A stretch of 47,443 nucleotides of DNA, from NCBI GenBank assembly GCA_016756855.1, contig JAESPD010000030.1, forward strand, positions 1 through 47,443, written 5' to 3'. The position numbers were made by a program, and so were the translations under genes. The notes under the pieces are model-generated. The model saw only the letters and a program-made list of their open reading frames with translations. It did not search any database and was not told the origin of the DNA. This DNA comes from a gamma proteobacterium endosymbiont of Lamellibrachia anaximandri. Lineage in GTDB: Bacteria; Pseudomonadota; Gammaproteobacteria; Chromatiales; Chromatiaceae. Shown here piece by piece: positions 8,756 to 16,206 of the stretch (positions are counted from its first letter, which is position 1; each line of letters begins with the position of its first letter).

Positions 8756-8787
8756 AAAAGGCCTGTAGTTATAACGCCAGGCCTTTT
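8756..8787. terminator. Bidirectional terminator between polA unit and outer-membrane barrel gene
   Basis: AAAAGGCCTG and CAGGCCTTTT are perfect 10-bp arms with a 12-base loop, giving a GC stem flanked by A and T runs so that it can terminate both convergent transcripts. Confidence 0.8.
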
Positions 8788-8828
8788 CCGTTTCGAGTTC
8801 TAGATCGCAACTACATTTGCACTGCCTA

Positions 8829-9503
8829 TCAGGGAAATCGGTAGACCAGGCTCGCTGATCCAGTATTGAGCTGGTATTGGGAGTCATCCACCGCGTGACG
8901 CTCGAATTCGAACCGGTAGACGAAACGTTGTGGAAGTCCCACATCGTACTCCAAACCAGCGCCGTAGCTGAGATCGCTGCCGGAGCTTTCCTCCACCGAG
9001 ATAAATCCGCTTTCATTCCAAGTGTTCTTTGACTTCCACCAGAGCATGCCCAACTTGCCGAAGACAGTGATCCGGTCGGTCACTGGCCAGCTGCCGACAG
9101 CTGAGAGGCCAAAGCCCGAGGATTCGTTGGTTCCACTGACCTGCCCCGGCGCCCATGAGTCACCACTCCCGTCGGAGGTGGCGGAAAATTCCGATTCACC
9201 GAAATCGCTGTAGGAGCCCTCCACCGCCACATTCGGAGTAACTTCATATCCGACAAAGACCTTTGTACTTGTATCCGTTTTGTCGGTAGAGATGGACGAA
9301 ACCGATCCATCGTCCCAGTCGTCTGATGCATCGTTGTTTGTTGCTCCCACACCGACACCCGCATAGACATGCTGAGCCGCAGTTCCCGCAGGAAACAGCT
9401 CTCGTGCCTGAGCATTCTGAGTGATGGCAACGGCTACAAGAATAACAACCCAAACAGAAACCCCGCCAGCCTGATGCAGGCGGTCATAGACACACTTTTT
9501 CAT
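8829..9503 (-). CDS. Outer-membrane beta-barrel protein (OmpA-like N-terminal/porin family)
   Basis: A 224-residue exported protein. The signal peptide has core VSVWVVILVAVAITQ with cleavage near NAQARELF. The mature part starts with HVYAGVGVGATNND and alternates hydrophobic and polar residues in eight predicted strands (KVFVGYEVTPNVAVEGSYSD; GFGLSAVGSWPVTDRITVFG; YRFEFER), ending SLVYRFP with an aromatic near the C-terminus. This matches the small eight-stranded OmpA-like barrels of about 170-200 residues. The first loop is acidic and Asp/Ser-rich. A very strong GGGGGAGA ribosome site precedes the ATG. It stands alone; function unknown. Confidence 0.78.
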   Translation of the reverse strand: MKKCVYDRLHQAGGVSVWVVILVAVAITQNAQARELFPAGTAAQHVYAGVGVGATNNDASDDWDDGSVSSISTDKTDTSTKVFVGYEVTPNVAVEGSYSDFGESEFSATSDGSGDSWAPGQVSGTNESSGFGLSAVGSWPVTDRITVFGKLGMLWWKSKNTWNESGFISVEESSGSDLSYGAGLEYDVGLPQRFVYRFEFERHAVDDSQYQLNTGSASLVYRFP

Positions 9504-10078
9504 GATATCTCCCCCAACAGATGCCAGTCACGTGCTGACAACAGGCAACCCGAATAACCCCAAGACAATCAGAACCCATTGTCGGCTAATAATAATTTTC
9601 TGATGCCACTTCAATACAGTATAGACCGCAATTATTGTAAGGCAATTAGAATATTATGGCTTTCGATTCACACGCAATTATCGAGGAATCACTCTAAAGC
9701 CTGCCTGCTTTTTGTTTGAGGTTTGTACAGCCCATAGCGATCATAGAGTCTATTTATGTTCGCTCAGGGCATCGGTATCGGAACCAGGTTCGGCAGGGCA
9801 CCGCCGACCCCCTGCTTGCGACGGGAGACCAGCGCAGCAACTGTTTCATCCGAACTGAACAGCAATCGGTAGCCTTCAACAAAGAAAGGACTTGGATGAA
9901 ATCCGGCTGGATCGCTGATCTTCGCTCCTGGACTCGTGCTGCTGTCTTGCTGATGCGCAATGTTGCAGATTAAGAGATATTTACACTGACCAAAAACACC
10001 TTACTGGATGCACATTGTAACCATTGCTGATCCAGCGATATCTACAGCGCCGACTTAAACGCCGAGCCCTCTTCAGAT
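9504..10078. other. 575-bp region without a supported gene; contains a coding-like remnant
   Basis: Short ORFs on either strand have poor composition and no ribosome site. On the minus strand a stop-free frame ends at a TGA at 9766-9764 and encodes a well-composed stretch with SPFFVEGYRLLFSS and DETVAALVSRRKQG; it has no start codon and no family I recognise. It may be the tail of a deleted gene. The right-hand part (about 9970-10078) shows nothing. Confidence 0.4.
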
Positions 10079-10699
10079 CTACATAAACAGATTCACCTTG
10101 GAATTTTGCGCGACGGCCAGATAGGTGGCTGCGCCAGCCCATTCTGAAATCTCATCGATAAACTCACTTTTGGGCCAACCGAAAAGATCAAAGGTCATCT
10201 GGCAGGCAATAAGCTTGACACCCTCTTCAATACAAATCTCTCGCAACTCGCTAATTGGAGCGACACCCTTGTCTGCCAGCGTCTTACTCATCATGGTTGT
10301 GGCCATATTCTCGAAACCGGGGACATTGGCCATAACCAGGTTCGGTATCTTCCACTCTATTCCACGAAACCACTCCGGCCCGTATGGCATCTTCATCGGC
10401 ATGGCTGGATTGCCCAGTCCACTGAGTTGCAGATCCAATTGCTTTTTAAGCAGGCCCATACCGTAGAAGGTAAAAAACATGGTGACATTCCAACCAAGTG
10501 CACATGCCGTAGAAGCGATAATAAATGGTGGATAGGCCCAATCCAGGGTTCCTTTTGTAACCATGATGCAAATAGAAGGGGGGGCATCCTGTTCCCTGGC
10601 TGCCATCTTCTCTTCGAAGCGCGCATCGAATAACGCATTGAATAATTTTGCGTCTTTTTCGAGGAAGCTAGGTTTTTCAGTTTGTGACTCTAACGACAT
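10079..10699 (-). CDS. DsrE2-like sulfur-carrier-associated protein
   Basis: A 206-residue member of the DsrE/DsrF family in its larger DsrE2 form, which carries a hydrophobic segment. Landmarks are ICIMVTKGTLDWAYPPFIIA, the helix ending FFTFYGMGLLKKQLD, and the conserved cysteine block KLIACQMTFDLFGW followed by EWAGAATYLA. DsrE2 proteins accompany rhodanese and TusA in sulfur trafficking of sulfur oxidisers, and the CQM cysteine is the likely sulfur-binding residue. The N-terminal 50 residues are a charged cytosolic extension. The start has an AGAGG site. A small ferredoxin-fold protein is encoded 112 bp upstream on the same strand; no TusA or rhodanese gene is nearby in the window. Confidence 0.85.
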   Translation of the reverse strand: MSLESQTEKPSFLEKDAKLFNALFDARFEEKMAAREQDAPPSICIMVTKGTLDWAYPPFIIASTACALGWNVTMFFTFYGMGLLKKQLDLQLSGLGNPAMPMKMPYGPEWFRGIEWKIPNLVMANVPGFENMATTMMSKTLADKGVAPISELREICIEEGVKLIACQMTFDLFGWPKSEFIDEISEWAGAATYLAVAQNSKVNLFM

Positions 10700-10811
10700 A
10701 ACAAAACCTCTCTTCTGTAAAGCAGGTACACCTTCCCTCCGGTAGCGAATACCGTATTGAACTCACCCTCCCCTCTTGATGTGTATTACTTTACAGACTA
10801 CACACCATATA

Positions 10812-11045
10812 TCAGAGACCGACTAATTCTCCATGCCCGTATTTTCCAGTCACGGCACTCAGCAAATCATGTGAACTGGTCTTTTCAGGACTATATTCGA
10901 CGAGAAACAGATGTGCTGCCTCGACTGAATTGTGTACGCTTACAACTCCGTCGATATCCCGCAAAACCTCCTCTATACCGGAACGCTCTTCTGCACCTGC
11001 ATTTTTATCGACATGTATGGTGACATCAGCAAGTTGAATATCCAT
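10812..11045 (-). CDS. Small heavy-metal-associated-fold protein without CxxC
   Basis: A 77-residue cytosolic protein starting MDIQLADVTIHVDK. I take the ATG at 11045, seven bases after a perfect AGGAGG, over an upstream in-frame TTG. The layout (beta strand, helix EERSGIEEVLRDIDGVVSVH, strand, strand LFLVEYSPE, helix SSHDLLSAVTGKYG, final LVGL) is the ferredoxin-like fold of heavy-metal-associated (HMA) domains, but the metal-binding CxxC is absent, replaced by KNAGAE. It is therefore unlikely to carry copper. It precedes the DsrE2 gene on the same strand and may be co-transcribed. Confidence 0.65.
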   Translation of the reverse strand: MDIQLADVTIHVDKNAGAEERSGIEEVLRDIDGVVSVHNSVEAAHLFLVEYSPEKTSSHDLLSAVTGKYGHGELVGL

Positions 11046-11250
11046 TATCAAACCTCCTTATCGAATTTCTCACGATAGAATGACTTCATCGTTCTTTCGT
11101 GATTACATAGTTATCCACCCTAATCTAACGACTTCTCCTCTACTATATTTATAGCAGAGAAACATGTTTTTCGAAGGTTGTTGAATCTGAAAAACAGAAG
11201 GTTCTGATAATTTCCAGACCCTTCGCAACTGTATGGAAAAGGAGTTTGAG

Positions 11251-11403
11251 ATGAAGCGCATCAGTAATGAGATTGCCGTAATCTTGGTTGTAAGTGTATT
11301 CCTTCTCGTACCATTTTCCTGCGTCCTTTTTTGGCTGCTGGACAGGTTCGTCATGACGGGAGGCATGCGAATGGGAAAAGAGGCAATATCATCGCTCACA
11401 TAG
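11251..11403 (+). CDS. Single-span small membrane protein (50 aa)
   Basis: The ORF starts MKRISNEIAVILVVSVFLLV with an ideal AAGGAG six bases before the ATG. Residues 8-31 form one strong transmembrane helix with a basic N-terminus and a tail DRFVMTGGMRMGKEAISSLT. It is divergent from the DsrE2/HMA-like genes. No family is recognised. The ribosome site and membrane topology make translation plausible. Confidence 0.6.
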   Translation: MKRISNEIAVILVVSVFLLVPFSCVLFWLLDRFVMTGGMRMGKEAISSLT

Positions 11404-11442
11404 AGGCAGGCACTGACTATTCCGTGAACACGAAACAACTGA

Positions 11443-11487
11443 GGGCAGATTTATTTCCACAGACGTAGCATAAATAAATCTGTCCCC
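11443..11487. repeat. REP-like palindrome (GGGCAGATTTATTT / AAATAAATCTGTCCCC)
   Basis: The arms at 11443-11456 and 11472-11487 are inverted copies around a 15-base loop. The outer ends GGGCAG and CTGTCCCC resemble those of the palindromes at 45764-45832 and 46589-46660. Such elements are characteristic of sequences mobilised by REP-associated tyrosine transposases. It also lies just past the stop of the minus-strand gene at 11491 and could act in its 3' end. Confidence 0.65.
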
Positions 11488-11490
11488 TTT

Positions 11491-12927
11491 TTAGAACCGC
11501 TGAAGTTTTTCAGCAAACTTCCCAATCTCCTCGGTGGACTTGTTGCCTGGCAGGTTCAATGCGAGATACGCATTAAAATTATCATCAGCGGTGACGGGAA
11601 GTTGCCAGGTACCGGAGGTCTTGATGGCGGCCTCGATAGCATCTGCCCTGAAACCATTGCCCGCCAGCCGCGCAAAAACCCTGACCGGGAAGAACCAGGT
11701 CTCGCCGCCTCCCGGCGCTCCATCACTGAATACACCGACGACTGCGTTATTATCGAGTACCTCGGTGAGCCGATCGACGGCCTGCGCGAGCAATCGCCAG
11801 CCGGGCCGATAGTGTCCGCTCATGTTGTCGATGGCGATGATCTTGCCGTTGTTGGCCGCGATTCCCCCTGCCGCCTGGATCGACTTCTCATCCACCAGGA
11901 AGGAGTGGAAGGATTTGTCCACCTTCGGATTTGGATCAAACAGTATTTCGTCGTGGCGCATTACGTATTTCAGCGAGTTGGGCATCTCGACCAGTTTTTG
12001 TTTGAGGTTTTTGGTGAGTACCCGTTCGCGACGGCTGATATATCTCACCTCTCGATTGTCGATCTCCAGGTTGATCTCCAGGGTATGGAAAGGGGTCAGG
12101 GTCGGCACGATACCTGGAAGCCCCGCTCCCGGGTAGGCGAAGCTGGGTTTGTTGGGGCGGTCTTTGATCTGGAAGAAGGCCTTTGCGATTCCCTGCTCGA
12201 AATGGAGCGTTATGTTGTCGACGTCTAACACATCGGTCTTGTTGAAGCGGTTGTATCCACGCTTCTCGATATAGGATTTGGTGGAAGGGGCTGCCTGCGG
12301 CGAGCGTGCCAGCGAGTGCCTGAGCAGGAATACGGTGGCGAGCCAAGCCGTCGATTTACCTTCCCGGAACTGCTGGTCCTGGTCCAGGAGCCAATCGAAA
12401 TATTTGGCGTAAGCCGTTCCCAACTCTTTCTCCATCAGGTTGCGGTTGCGTCTCTTGAGGTCGTCGGAGCGCAATGGTTTCGACCACTGATAGGTATCCC
12501 CCTGTTTTATGAAGGCAGGTATCTTTTCCGAAGTCAGTGTGACCTTGTCGCAACGCGACGAGTTCTTCAGATAGAACTGGTTGATTTCGTTGAGGTCTTT
12601 GATGAACGGCGTCAGTACGCCCCAGGCGAATTGGGCCCAGCCGGCCTGGGTAACATGTCGCTGAGTGAACTGGTTGCCGGGATTGGGATCGGGCGGATCT
12701 GCCAACGCGTTGCCGTGGATAGCTTGGGAGAGAGGCACCAGGGCATTGGCCAGGGCACCGATGCGCAGGCTCAACAGGTCGGGCCTGAACTCATCATGCT
12801 CCAGGAATCGGGTCAGATGACCGGAGACCGCCTGCAGGTGTTGTTTCGCTACATTAAAGCCCGGGAGTTGCCCAGCCACACGGTCCAGAACGAACCTTAC
12901 GCCTTTGACATCATCGTTCATGCTCAT
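11491..12927 (-). CDS. Hypothetical protein, 478 aa, with SGHYRP-type C-terminal motif
   Basis: A soluble-looking protein with no signal peptide or membrane span. The start has GAGGAAACGCC before the ATG; it overlaps no neighbour. The N-terminal 200 residues are helical with several tryptophans (AQFAWGVLTPFIKDLNEIN). The middle has a strand-rich stretch (TLEINLEIDNREVRYISRRE). Near residue 350-385 is FHSFLVDEKSIQAAGGIA followed by GKIIAIDNMSGHYRPGW. The latter resembles the I-x-N-x-SGHY-x-P motif I associate with the ends of some secreted effector- or toxin-like proteins, but this is from memory and not decisive. No immunity-like partner or secretion gene is adjacent. Function unknown. Confidence 0.6.
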   Translation of the reverse strand: MSMNDDVKGVRFVLDRVAGQLPGFNVAKQHLQAVSGHLTRFLEHDEFRPDLLSLRIGALANALVPLSQAIHGNALADPPDPNPGNQFTQRHVTQAGWAQFAWGVLTPFIKDLNEINQFYLKNSSRCDKVTLTSEKIPAFIKQGDTYQWSKPLRSDDLKRRNRNLMEKELGTAYAKYFDWLLDQDQQFREGKSTAWLATVFLLRHSLARSPQAAPSTKSYIEKRGYNRFNKTDVLDVDNITLHFEQGIAKAFFQIKDRPNKPSFAYPGAGLPGIVPTLTPFHTLEINLEIDNREVRYISRRERVLTKNLKQKLVEMPNSLKYVMRHDEILFDPNPKVDKSFHSFLVDEKSIQAAGGIAANNGKIIAIDNMSGHYRPGWRLLAQAVDRLTEVLDNNAVVGVFSDGAPGGGETWFFPVRVFARLAGNGFRADAIEAAIKTSGTWQLPVTADDNFNAYLALNLPGNKSTEEIGKFAEKLQRF

Positions 12928-13227
12928 GGCGTTTCCTCACATCATGTGACAACGAGTTATCAACCCTGAACCATAGAAACTGGTGTAGACTGGTTCAATC
13001 GCAACGGAACCGGCAGCCTTGTAATTCTGCCAACTCAAACGCCCGATCCGCTACGCTTGATCGTGCCTACGCTTTGAACAGACTCAATCCATCTTTATAA
13101 TTGAGCTGAATAGTTATATTACCATTAACTTAATAATAGCTTAAGCTGATAGCTGCGCCATCAGTTAAATGGGTAACGGGTCTTTACTGTTGGTCGAACC
13201 ACCCGAGTAAACCTCATCCTCAGGAAA
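12928..13227. other. 300-bp spacer with one dispersed repeat
   Basis: No gene is supported. The stretch contains a copy of the GATC-armed repeat at 13041-13071 and an AT-rich tract near 13100-13145 that could hold a promoter for the minus-strand 478-aa gene. Nothing else stands out. Confidence 0.5.
13041..13071. repeat. Dispersed GATC-armed palindromic repeat, copy 1
   Basis: GCCCGATCCGCTACGCTTGA continuing TCGTGCCTACG. It shares the core GATCCGCTA(C/T)GCTTGATC and trailing GCCTACG with copies at 16161-16186 (inverted) and 22846-22876. Confidence 0.75.
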
Positions 13228-13740
13228 TTAGCGTATCTCCTCTATTGCAAACTTCTTCTCCATCACCCGGGGATAGATAAGCGCATAGCCCTGCATCTGC
13301 CAGTGGGCCATTTCTGTCATGGCGGAAGGCACTAGCTGCACAAAATCCTGGAAGTCCTGCGCCTGATAGCCATAATCGTGTGCGGCAAGACCACAAACCT
13401 TGAGCTCAACTCCCAGCTCTGAGTAGTAGCGCATGCGCTCCACCAAGTCCCTGTATTTTTCATAATTCCACTTCGCCAAGGTGACGATCTCCGCTCCATG
13501 AATGACGACCTTGAAAGAGAGTTCTTCCGGTGAGTAGTCATAGGGTGCGGCCATCAGTGGGTTCATTGTGGCACGTATCCAGTACAGAGCTGAGGCGAGA
13601 TGCGCAGGATCGTTGTAATAGAATTCGAACAGGACCTTCTGGGCGGTATAGGGTGTATTGACGATCTCCGCACCATCCTCCTCATCTGCCATAAGCGGCA
13701 GAATAAACAGGAACAAAGACAACAGTATAATCTTCTTCAT
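13228..13740 (-). CDS. Exported DsrE-like family protein
   Basis: A 170-residue protein with a signal peptide (MKKIILLSLFLFILPLMADE). The mature part follows the DsrE/DsrF pattern: VLFEFYYNDPAHLASALYWI at the start, FKVVIHGAEIVTLAK, then LGVELKVCGLAAHDYGY with the cysteine found in many family members, and a final strand ALIYPRVMEKK. Location would be periplasmic, unlike classical cytosolic DsrEFH. Exported DsrE-like proteins occur in sulfur-oxidising bacteria but have no firm assigned reaction. The start has GGAGG. It is a single gene on the minus strand, about 2.5 kb from the DsrE2 gene. Confidence 0.78.
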   Translation of the reverse strand: MKKIILLSLFLFILPLMADEEDGAEIVNTPYTAQKVLFEFYYNDPAHLASALYWIRATMNPLMAAPYDYSPEELSFKVVIHGAEIVTLAKWNYEKYRDLVERMRYYSELGVELKVCGLAAHDYGYQAQDFQDFVQLVPSAMTEMAHWQMQGYALIYPRVMEKKFAIEEIR

Positions 13741-13849
13741 GGCCGCCTCCGGCGTGGAAATGGTTAACCACTCGATACTTTCATATTTAGCACCCTTTTC
13801 CCGGAAAACACCCTTTTCATCTTAGGCTTATTTTCTACGCCAACCCTGT

Positions 13850-14281
13850 TCAGCTCTGCAGTCCATTGATCACTCCCAGCAGCACCGCATAACGCACTGC
13901 CTTGCCAATCGATATGTAGACCAGCGCCGGCAGTATCCGCACACCACTCCAGCCTGCCGCCAGACAGAGTGGGTCACCCACTACAGGCAGCCAGGAGAAG
14001 AGCGGGGCGGGACTGCCGAATTTTGCCACCCGTGCCAGCGCCTTCTGTTGTTCCGCCTTCTTCAAGCCCCGGCCAGGGAAGCGTTTCGCCAGCCACCAGC
14101 CAATGAGCCAACTGCTGAGGCCTCCCAATGTATTGCCCAGGGTTGCCACTGTCCAAAACAGAAATGCCGACTCAGGGGTTTCGTGTACCGCAAAAAGCAG
14201 CATCGCCTCAGAACCGCCGGGCAGTAGTGTGGAGGCGAGAAAGCTACCGATAAAAAGAGTCAGGGGCCCGGTTGGGTCCAT
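13850..14281 (-). CDS. yqaA: YqaA-family membrane protein (DedA/SNARE-associated type)
   Basis: A 143-residue inner-membrane protein, nearly the length of E. coli YqaA. I choose the ATG at 14281 (MDPTGPLTLFIGSFL) because it overlaps the upstream stop as TGATG; a TTG seven codons earlier is less likely. Motifs include STLLPGGSEAMLL, ATLGNTLGGLSSWLIGW and LFSWLPVVGDPLCLAAGW, characteristic of the VTT/SNARE-associated family. E. coli relatives are linked to membrane lipid transport, but YqaA itself is uncharacterised. It is the last gene of a four-gene coupled set. Confidence 0.85.
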   Translation of the reverse strand: MDPTGPLTLFIGSFLASTLLPGGSEAMLLFAVHETPESAFLFWTVATLGNTLGGLSSWLIGWWLAKRFPGRGLKKAEQQKALARVAKFGSPAPLFSWLPVVGDPLCLAAGWSGVRILPALVYISIGKAVRYAVLLGVINGLQS

Positions 14282-15207
14282 CAGGCCTTGAACAGCCAGC
14301 AACGATGTGAAGCATGACGCTTGAAGTCATCAGGAACGGTTTGGCGGGTGATATCTTCGGCATGCTCCGCAATCGCCGGATCAAGTTTGAACTTGCGCAG
14401 ATTGTTGGAGAAGAAAATCTCGCCGCCGGGATTGAGCAGTTGCACGCACCCTTCCAGCAACTTGGGATGATCGCGCTGCACATCCAGGGTATCGCGCATC
14501 TTTTTTGAGTTGGAGAAACTCGGCGGATCGAGCATGATGATATCGAAACGTTCACGCTTTCTGGACAGATGCAGGTACTTGAAGACATCTTCGCGCACCA
14601 ACTGATGCGCTTTATCCCTGAAGCCGTTCAGTTGCAGATTGCGCCGGCTCCATGCCTGATAGGTATTGGAGAGGTCGACGGTGACCGAGCCTTCAGCACC
14701 ACCCGCCGCTGCATAGACGGTAAAACTTCCGGTGTAGGCAAACAGATTGAGAAAGCGCCGTCCTGATGCACGTTCCCGCACCATGGCTCGCGTATTTCGA
14801 TGATCGAGAAAGAGGCCGGTATCAAGATAGCTGTGCAGGTCGACCTCGAAGGCCAGTCCGCCCTCATGCACAATTTTCGGCCTGCCCCAGACCTTACTCT
14901 TCTCATACTGCGCCGAGCCTTTCTGCCGCCGCCGGGTCTTGAACGCAAGCGCCTCAAGCGGCAGCTCCAGCACATCACAAATAGCATCCGCGATAGCATC
15001 CTCCTGTACCGCGTCCAGATCATCTATTCCCTTGCGGGCAAACACCTGGGCATGTACCTGTCCCTCATACCAGTCGATTGCCAGGGGAAACTCTGGAATA
15101 TCCCGATCATAGATACGATAACAGCTGACCTCCCTGCGTTTGGCCCACTTGCTCCAGTGGCGAAAGTTTTTACGCAGACGGTTGGCAAAGGGGGTCAGAT
15201 CAGACAT
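14281..15207 (-). CDS. RlmK-like class I SAM-dependent rRNA methyltransferase
   Basis: A 308-residue enzyme starting MSDLTPFANRLRKNFRHW at the TGATG overlap with the preceding gene; the longer frame merely reads through the DUF423 gene. It aligns with the C-terminal half of E. coli RlmKL (the m7G2069 23S rRNA methyltransferase). It has an N-terminal substrate domain (SCYRIYDRDIPEFPLAIDWY), the SAM-binding FLNLFAYTGSFTVYAAAGG, the acidic TVDLSNTYQ, the catalytic DPPSFSNSKKM, and the ending RHASHRCWLFKA. The RlmL half is not fused here, so this is a stand-alone RlmK; a separate RlmL elsewhere is likely. Confidence 0.85.
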   Translation of the reverse strand: MSDLTPFANRLRKNFRHWSKWAKRREVSCYRIYDRDIPEFPLAIDWYEGQVHAQVFARKGIDDLDAVQEDAIADAICDVLELPLEALAFKTRRRQKGSAQYEKSKVWGRPKIVHEGGLAFEVDLHSYLDTGLFLDHRNTRAMVRERASGRRFLNLFAYTGSFTVYAAAGGAEGSVTVDLSNTYQAWSRRNLQLNGFRDKAHQLVREDVFKYLHLSRKRERFDIIMLDPPSFSNSKKMRDTLDVQRDHPKLLEGCVQLLNPGGEIFFSNNLRKFKLDPAIAEHAEDITRQTVPDDFKRHASHRCWLFKA

Positions 15208-15578
15208 CAGCCGATACGTCGTGCCGCCAGGGCGAGTGATATCCAGCCGACGATAAATGCAGTGCCGCCAATGGGGGTGATCATGCCCCACGGATTCACG
15301 CCTGTGAGGGCGAGCAGATAGAGGCTGCCGGAAAAGAGCAGTATGCCGGTGATAAAAGACCAGCCGGATAGTTTTAATGCCCTCGACCGTGTGTGAAGTG
15401 CCAGTAAGCCCACGGCCAACAGCGCCAAGCTGTGCAGTCCCTGATAGTGAACCCCTTTCTGGAAGACCAGCAGCATCTCTGGGGTGACCAGCTCTTTCAG
15501 GCCGTGGGCGCCAAAGGCCCCAATGACTACAGTCAGACAACCACTCACCGCGCCGATAAAAAGAAAGTTGCGCGCCAT
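15207..15578 (-). CDS. DUF423 family membrane protein (YgdD-like)
   Basis: A 123-residue protein with four hydrophobic helices and the family signature FGAHGLKELVTPEMLLVFQ near the N-terminus, plus NPWGMITPIGGTAFIVGW near the end. The ATG at 15578 overlaps the upstream stop as TGATG and is preferred over a TTG one codon earlier. DUF423/YgdD proteins lie in the inner membrane; their function is unknown. In E. coli ygdD neighbours rlmM, so the pairing with an rRNA methyltransferase here recalls that arrangement. Confidence 0.88.
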   Translation of the reverse strand: MARNFLFIGAVSGCLTVVIGAFGAHGLKELVTPEMLLVFQKGVHYQGLHSLALLAVGLLALHTRSRALKLSGWSFITGILLFSGSLYLLALTGVNPWGMITPIGGTAFIVGWISLALAARRIG

Positions 15579-16120
15579 CAATGCTGCTCCAGCGTCTTCA
15601 GTTCCTTGAGGATGCCCAGCACCATCTCCTCGGTCGGCCCGTCGAGCTTCCTGCAGAGCTTGTCTGGACGCCTCTCACCATTGATCAACGGACGAATCAC
15701 CGAAGCCAGTTGCGCCATGGGGCCGCCCGCCTTGCTCATCTGGTCCGCCATCTCCGCGATCAGCTGCAGTGCCTGCACATTGCCGGTTGCAGCCGCATGG
15801 ATCATGGAAGCCAGCCCCGGCGCCGCCTGAGCCGGATCGGGTTTGGCATCGGGATCGGGCAGGGTGGAGGGATCCTGCAGCCCCTTCAGGATCGCTTCAG
15901 CGATGACCTGATCCTCCTCATCGAGGCCATTCAATATCTCTATATCCCGACGACCGCCCATGATGCGCCGGATGGCCGCCACCAAGTCTGTCCACTCGTT
16001 ATTTTCAGCCGCTTTCAGAAGCTGCTCAAATTCGACTTTGCGCTCCGGATTTGTACCGCTCTTCACCACTTCGTTGATAAAAAGCGCATGTACGCTGAGT
16101 ATCTGTTCCCGTCGATCCAT
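15578..16120 (-). CDS. Conserved hypothetical protein, 180 aa
   Basis: A soluble, mostly helical protein starting MDRREQILSVHALFINEVV, with AGGA six bases before the ATG. A central proline/aspartate linker (DPSTLPDPDAKPDPAQ) divides two helical halves; the second has MIHAAATGNVQALQLIAEMADQ. No catalytic motif is visible and I do not recognise the family with confidence. It is the first gene of the TGATG-coupled set with DUF423, RlmK-like and YqaA. Confidence 0.7.
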   Translation of the reverse strand: MDRREQILSVHALFINEVVKSGTNPERKVEFEQLLKAAENNEWTDLVAAIRRIMGGRRDIEILNGLDEEDQVIAEAILKGLQDPSTLPDPDAKPDPAQAAPGLASMIHAAATGNVQALQLIAEMADQMSKAGGPMAQLASVIRPLINGERRPDKLCRKLDGPTEEMVLGILKELKTLEQH

Positions 16121-16160
16121 AATAAATCCTGATTTGTTGTCATCGTAAAAACAGACGCAG

Positions 16161-16186
16161 GCCCGATCAAGCGTAGCGGATCGGGC
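16161..16186. repeat. Dispersed GATC-armed palindromic repeat, copy 2
   Basis: GCCCGATC, then AAGCGTAGCG, then GATCGGGC: a perfect 8-bp-arm palindrome and the inverted form of the core seen at 13041 and 22846. It sits between two minus-strand genes. Confidence 0.8.
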
Positions 16187-16206
16187 ATTCCCGAATTGAC
16201 AGAGTA

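Noticed and set aside
9716-9973. Plus-strand 85-residue ORF in the 9.5-10 kb gap
   Set aside because: Poor composition, no ribosome site, no recognised motif.
11103-11438. Minus-strand 111-residue ORF
   Set aside because: It overlaps the better-supported 50-residue plus-strand ORF and has no ribosome site or gene-like composition.
11602-12228. Plus-strand 208-residue ORF opposite the unknown 478-aa gene
   Set aside because: Antisense shadow; the minus-strand gene has the ribosome site and better composition.
15208-15540. N-terminal extension of the RlmK-like protein
   Set aside because: These 111 codons read the DUF423 gene in another frame; the TGATG junction gives a better start at 15207.
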